64,000 nt of DNA from Loktanella gaetbuli (GTDB lineage Bacteria > Pseudomonadota > Alphaproteobacteria > Rhodobacterales > Rhodobacteraceae): contig NZ_JAJATZ010000004.1 of the NCBI RefSeq assembly GCF_020531945.1, positions 62,001-126,000 on the forward strand. The letters are read 5' to 3'. Positions 60,404 through 64,000 of the stretch are shown here, piece by piece (position 1 is the stretch's first letter; every line of letters starts with the position of its first letter). The notes below the pieces were generated by a model. The model made no database searches, was not told the DNA's origin, and saw nothing but the letters and a program-made list of their open reading frames with translations. Position numbers and translations under genes: made by a program.

Positions 60404-61789
60404 ATGGCTACTGTTGCATTCACCTATCCGGATCATATCCGCGCCGTCGTCAGGCTGGGCGCCCCGCTGGTCGCCAGCAACATGGCGCAATTCGCGATCC
60501 ACATCACCGATACGGTGATGCTGGGGTGGTATGACGTCAGCGCGCTGGCGGCGGCGACGCTGGCCACCAGCCTGTTTTTCGTCATTTTCATCGTGGGTGC
60601 AGGATTCGCCCAGGCCGTCACACCGCTGGTCGCCGCCGCATCCGAGGCGGATGACGCGCAGACTGCCCGCCGTGTGACACGCATGGCGGTTTGGCTGTCG
60701 ATCCTCTACGCCGTGGTTGTGTCGCTGCCGTTTTTCTGGGCGGAACCGATCCTGCTGGCTATCGGACAGACCCCTGAAATCGCAAGCGCGGGCGGCGCCT
60801 ACCTGGGGATCGCGATTCTGGGCATGATCCCTGCGCTCATCGTCATGACGCTGAAATCCTTTCTGGTGGCGCTGGAACTGACCGCCTTTATTCTGTGGGC
60901 CACGATTGCTGCGGCAGTGCTGAACGTGGGTGTCAACTATATGCTGATTTTCGGCAATTTCGGCGCGCCCGAGTTGGGGATCAGGGGCGCGGCCATCGCG
61001 TCCGTTGCAATGCAAAGCGGCACCGTGGTGCTGCTGATCATCTACATCCTGCGCAAGCTGCCGGAATACGAATTGCTGCGCAATCCGTTCCGTCCCGACC
61101 CGCAGATCATGGCACGGGTGTTCCGTCTGGGTTGGCCCATCGGGATAACGGCCCTGGCCGAGGGCGGCCTGTTCACCGCCAGCACGATCATGATGGGCTG
61201 GATCGGCAAGATCGCACTGGCCAGCCACGGCATCGCCCTGCAACTGACCAGCCTGATGTTCATGATCCATATCGCCATCGGGCAGGCGGCCACAGTGCGT
61301 GCGGGGCGCGCATTGGGTCGTGGTGATGCGGTGGGTCTGCGCCGGGGTGCGGTGACGGCATTCGGCCTGTCGGGTCTGTTCGTGCTGTTCACCATCGCCG
61401 TGTTCCTCGCCGTGCCGCAATCATTGATCGCATTGTTCGTCGACCCCGATGATCCGGCCCTGCCGATGATCCTGCCGCTGGGGGCCAGCCTTCTGGCGCT
61501 GGCCGCTTTGTTCCAGATCGTGGATGCGGCACAGGTCATCGCGCTGGGCGTGCTGCGCGGATTGCAGGACACGTTCATCCCGATGATCATCGCGACCATC
61601 AGCTATTGGGTGATCGCCATCCCGCTGAGCTATGTCATGGCCTTTACGCTGGGCTGGGGGCCGCAAGGCCTGTGGCTGGGGCTGACCATCGGTCTGGCCT
61701 TTGCCGCCGTCGCGCTGTGCTGGCGGATGTTGATTCAACGTCGTATCCTGCCCACCTCCTCGGCAACGCAGGGGCATCCGCATGTTTGA
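60404..61789 (+). CDS. MATE family multidrug efflux protein
   Basis: Inner-membrane protein of 461 residues with twelve predicted segments in two MatE repeats (about 15-175, 240-400). Characteristic stretches: APLVASNMAQFAIHITDTVMLGW, GAGFAQAVTPLVAAASEADD and GIALQLTSLMFMIHIAIGQAATVRAG. NorM/DinF-like proteins export cationic drugs using Na+ or H+. Overlaps the DedA gene by 8 bases. Confidence 0.92.
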   Translation: MATVAFTYPDHIRAVVRLGAPLVASNMAQFAIHITDTVMLGWYDVSALAAATLATSLFFVIFIVGAGFAQAVTPLVAAASEADDAQTARRVTRMAVWLSILYAVVVSLPFFWAEPILLAIGQTPEIASAGGAYLGIAILGMIPALIVMTLKSFLVALELTAFILWATIAAAVLNVGVNYMLIFGNFGAPELGIRGAAIASVAMQSGTVVLLIIYILRKLPEYELLRNPFRPDPQIMARVFRLGWPIGITALAEGGLFTASTIMMGWIGKIALASHGIALQLTSLMFMIHIAIGQAATVRAGRALGRGDAVGLRRGAVTAFGLSGLFVLFTIAVFLAVPQSLIALFVDPDDPALPMILPLGASLLALAALFQIVDAAQVIALGVLRGLQDTFIPMIIATISYWVIAIPLSYVMAFTLGWGPQGLWLGLTIGLAFAAVALCWRMLIQRRILPTSSATQGHPHV

Positions 61790-62390
61790 TTTCATCACGC
61801 GCATGATCGACACACTGGGCGCGCTGGGGGTCGGTGTGGTGATGTTTCTGGAAAACGTCTTTCCGCCGATCCCGTCCGAACTGGTCATGCCGCTGGCCGG
61901 GTTTCAGGCCGCGCAGGGCAAGGTGTCGCTGATCGCGATTTTCGTGATGGGCACCATCGGGGCCGTGGCGGGGGCCTATCTGTGGTTCTGGGTTGGACAG
62001 GCCATCGGGCGCAAGCGACTGGAGGCATTCATCGAACGCTATGGTGTCTGGCTGACGCTCGAGGTCGCTGACGTGCGGCGCGCGATCGAATGGTTCGACC
62101 GGCACGACAAGGCGGCGGTGTTTTTTGGCCGCATGGTCCCCGGCATCCGCACGCTGATTTCGGTGCCCGCGGGCCTGTCGGGCATGCGGCTGCGCACTTT
62201 TTTCATCTACACCACGATTGGATCTGCCATCTGGAACGCGGGGTTGATCGCAGCGGGGTATCTGCTGTCGGCCAATTATGACCGCGTGGCCATCTATCTG
62301 AACCCGGTGACCAACATCCTGCTGACAGTGCTCTTGGTCTGGTACGTGTTTCGCGTGCTGCGCAAACTGATCGCCCGATCGCGCGGCTAG
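61782..62390 (+). CDS. DedA family membrane protein
   Basis: Protein of 202 residues with about five segments. Family signatures: FLENVFPPIPSELVMPLAGF and the basic FFGRMVPGIRTLISVPAGLSGM with YTTIGSAIWN. DedA/VTT proteins flip phospholipids or polyprenyl phosphate and support membrane homeostasis. Translation is linked to the MATE gene by an 8-base overlap. The 3' end overlaps the next gene, on the other strand, by 4 bases. Confidence 0.92.
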   Translation: MFDFITRMIDTLGALGVGVVMFLENVFPPIPSELVMPLAGFQAAQGKVSLIAIFVMGTIGAVAGAYLWFWVGQAIGRKRLEAFIERYGVWLTLEVADVRRAIEWFDRHDKAAVFFGRMVPGIRTLISVPAGLSGMRLRTFFIYTTIGSAIWNAGLIAAGYLLSANYDRVAIYLNPVTNILLTVLLVWYVFRVLRKLIARSRG

Positions 62391-62830
62391 TCGCGCGGTT
62401 TGTCAGCCTTGCCGCCATCGGCCTGACTGAGGATCCGGTCCGCCTTTTTGCGCACCAGCGTGCTGCGCAGATCATGCATTGCCAGCAGCAAAGGGTCCGT
62501 CACGCTGTCCAGCTGCGCATCCGTCGCCTTGGATTGCACCCATTGGGTCGTGATGTTCAGGTAGTCGATGGCGCGATGGATGTCGTCGATATCCCGCTGG
62601 GCCAAGAGCGCCACACGCGCATCCAGCCATTCCTGTATTGCCGCGATATCGGCCTCTGACAGGATGGTGTCGCCGTGGGGTTTCACCTCGCCGTTGCGGA
62701 CGTTGACCACAGCCAGCTGGTTCATCTCGATCCGGCGTTGCCGGTTCTCGGTGTCGACCTTGAACACGACAGCACCGTTTTCACGGATGCGGAAATAATA
62801 GTCTGGCAGGTCTGCGCCCATAAACCCCAT
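62387..62830 (-). CDS. Conserved hypothetical protein
   Basis: Protein of 147 residues with the block LPDYYFRIRENGAVVFKVDTENRQRR near the N terminus and RDIDDIHRAIDYLNITTQWVQ and LLAMHDLRSTLVRKKADRI later. Helical, cytoplasmic, no named domain I recognise, though it looks like a family conserved in Rhodobacteraceae. AAGGA lies close to the ATG at 62830; an in-frame TTG (62851) and ATG (62821) are alternatives. Confidence 0.65.
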   Translation of the reverse strand: MGFMGADLPDYYFRIRENGAVVFKVDTENRQRRIEMNQLAVVNVRNGEVKPHGDTILSEADIAAIQEWLDARVALLAQRDIDDIHRAIDYLNITTQWVQSKATDAQLDSVTDPLLLAMHDLRSTLVRKKADRILSQADGGKADKPRD

Positions 62831-62861
62831 CAATCCTTGGTTCGCGATCAATTAACCACCC

Positions 62862-62880
62862 GCTGGCCGGATTGGCCAGC
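62862..62880 (-). terminator. Hairpin downstream of aspC
   Basis: GCTGGCC-AATCC-GGCCAGC (minus strand), a 7-bp stem 14 bases after the aminotransferase stop codon. No clear T run, so termination is uncertain. Confidence 0.45.
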
Positions 62881-62893
62881 CACCCGATCCCTG

Positions 62894-64000
62894 TCAGGTC
62901 AGGCCGTCGCAGAATGTCCTGATCCGGTCACAGGCGGTCTGCAGCGCGGCATCCGATGTCGCGTAGCTGATCCTGAAGTGTGGTGACAGACCAAAGGCCG
63001 CGCCAAAGACGACGGCGACCTCGGCCTCGTCCAGCAGGGCGGTCGCGAATGCCTCGTCGCTTTCGATCAAGGTGCCAGCGGCAGTGGTCTTGCCGATGCA
63101 GCCCGCGATGGACGGATAGACGTAGAACGCGCCTTCGGGCATCGGGCAGACGATGCCGGGGCAGGCATTCAGCGCGTCGACAACCAGATTGCGGCGTCGG
63201 ATGAACATGTCATTGTTGGGGGCGATGAAATCATGGGTGCCGTTCAGCGCCTCGACCGCGGCCCACTGGCTGATGGTGCAGGGGTTGGACGTGGACTGCG
63301 ACTGCACCTTGCGCATGGCAGCGATCAGGGGTTGCGGCCCCGCGGCATAGCCGATCCGCCAGCCGGTCATGGCATAGGCCTTGCTCACGCCATTCATCGT
63401 CAGGGTCCGGTCATAGAGTTGCGGTTCGACCTGTGCCGGCGTGCAGAACCGGTAGTCGTCGAACGCCAGATGTTCGTACATGTCATCGGTCAGCACCCAG
63501 ACGTGGGGATGACGCAGCAACACGTCGGTCAGCGCCTTCAGCTCGTCCCAGCTATAACCTGCGCCTGTCGGATTGCTGGGCGAATTGAACAGGAACCACT
63601 TGGTTTGTGGCGTGATCGCCGCCGCCAGCTGGTCGGCCGTGATCTTGTACCCGCGATCCAGCGCACCGGCGACAAACACGGGTTCGCCGCCGCCCAGTTT
63701 GACCATGTCGGGGTAGCTGACCCAGTAGGGGGCAGGGATGATGACCTCGTCGCCGGGGTTCAGTGTCGCCATGAAGGCGTTGTAGATCACCTGTTTGCCA
63801 CCGGACCCGACGCTGACCTGCGCAGGCGTGTAGTCCAGGTCGTTGTCGCGCTTGAATTTGGCGCAGATGGCCTGTTTCAGCTCTGGGATGCCGTCGACGG
63901 CGGTGTATTTCGTCTTGCCGGACTGGATGGCGGCGATGCCCGCGGCCTTGATGTGGTCGGGCGTGTCGAAATCGGGTTCGCCCGCCCCCAGACCGATCAC
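62894..64000 (-). CDS. aspC: Aspartate/aromatic aminotransferase, partial at window end
   Basis: C-terminal 368 residues of a class I/II PLP aminotransferase; the start lies beyond base 64000 (about 30 residues missing for a 400-residue enzyme). PLP features: NSPSNPTGAGYSW (Asn), TDDMYEHLAFDD (Asp/Tyr), Schiff-base Lys in NGVSKAYAMTGWRIGYAAG and the late FRISYATSD Arg. This layout is the aspartate aminotransferase Ib group. It moves the amino group between aspartate and 2-oxoglutarate. Confidence 0.92.
   Translation of the reverse strand: MIGLGAGEPDFDTPDHIKAAGIAAIQSGKTKYTAVDGIPELKQAICAKFKRDNDLDYTPAQVSVGSGGKQVIYNAFMATLNPGDEVIIPAPYWVSYPDMVKLGGGEPVFVAGALDRGYKITADQLAAAITPQTKWFLFNSPSNPTGAGYSWDELKALTDVLLRHPHVWVLTDDMYEHLAFDDYRFCTPAQVEPQLYDRTLTMNGVSKAYAMTGWRIGYAAGPQPLIAAMRKVQSQSTSNPCTISQWAAVEALNGTHDFIAPNNDMFIRRRNLVVDALNACPGIVCPMPEGAFYVYPSIAGCIGKTTAAGTLIESDEAFATALLDEAEVAVVFGAAFGLSPHFRISYATSDAALQTACDRIRTFCDGLT

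Overview
The window is a 64-kb piece of a GC-rich chromosome from an alphaproteobacterium, almost certainly family Rhodobacteraceae (Roseobacter group). The signs are the protein families and their order: short ProS without an editing insert, GatCA, HdaA, ppx-ppk-hda, a pccB...pccA...mcm cluster, DUF1127, DUF2937, DUF6497, DUF1194, DUF3047 and choXWV facing betIBA. The genus cannot be told from the sequence. The region reads as core or soft-core chromosome. I see no phage, insertion sequence, CRISPR array, tRNA or rRNA gene. The one clear foreign-looking spot is an AT-rich gene just after parE (54361-55014).

Layout. 0-5.1 kb: tRNA editing (tadA), a BON-LysM protein, a UPF0173 hydrolase, gatC-gatA, an Excalibur-type lipoprotein and an AmpD-like amidase. 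5.1-7 kb: RNase P RNA, a PAS-HisKA_2 sensor kinase and ribosomal protein L33. 7-11.7 kb: a DMT exporter, a Bax inhibitor-1 protein, DUF1127, a LysR regulator, a quinone oxidoreductase and an XRE regulator. 11.7-16 kb: hisN, 8-oxoguanine deaminase, a CAP-domain lipoprotein and guanine deaminase (purine breakdown). 16-21.5 kb: mgtE, 5-formyl-THF cyclo-ligase, a YmdB-type phosphoesterase, an SLC13 permease with two RCK-C domains and yebC. 21.5-29 kb: a cupin, then choline uptake (choX-choW-choV, minus strand) facing choline oxidation (betI-betB-betA, plus strand) across one palindromic BetI-like operator. Together these import choline and oxidise it to glycine betaine. 29-31 kb: a secreted nuclease and an MFS exporter.

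31-42.4 kb: propionyl-CoA carboxylase (pccB, pccA) and methylmalonyl-CoA mutase, which take propionyl-CoA to succinyl-CoA, with small unknown genes between them and a tight VOC-GNAT-J-domain-EEP run after the mutase. 42.4-48 kb: exopolyphosphatase, polyphosphate kinase, hda and an AI-2E/PerM permease. 48-54.1 kb: proS, DUF2937, the lipoprotein-release ABC pair lolC/E-lolD, a lipoprotein cytochrome c, DUF1194 and DUF3047. 54.1-57 kb: a palindromic repeat element, the AT-rich HEPN-like gene and parE. 57-64 kb: a secreted alpha/beta hydrolase, an NAD-dependent epimerase, a muramidase-like protein, a MATE exporter, a DedA protein, an unknown protein and an aspartate aminotransferase cut off by the window end.

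Many neighbours overlap by 1-13 bases, so short co-translated operons are common. No gene-free stretch exceeds 300 bases. The longest gaps (54087-54360, 11031-11298, 58343-58595, 30809-31013, 23864-24065) hold promoters, hairpins or repeats. Several perfect palindromes and G/C-rich hairpins look like dispersed genomic repeats. I found no clear new multi-gene system. The best lead is the HEPN-like gene coupled to parE, followed by the unknown genes inside the pcc cluster.
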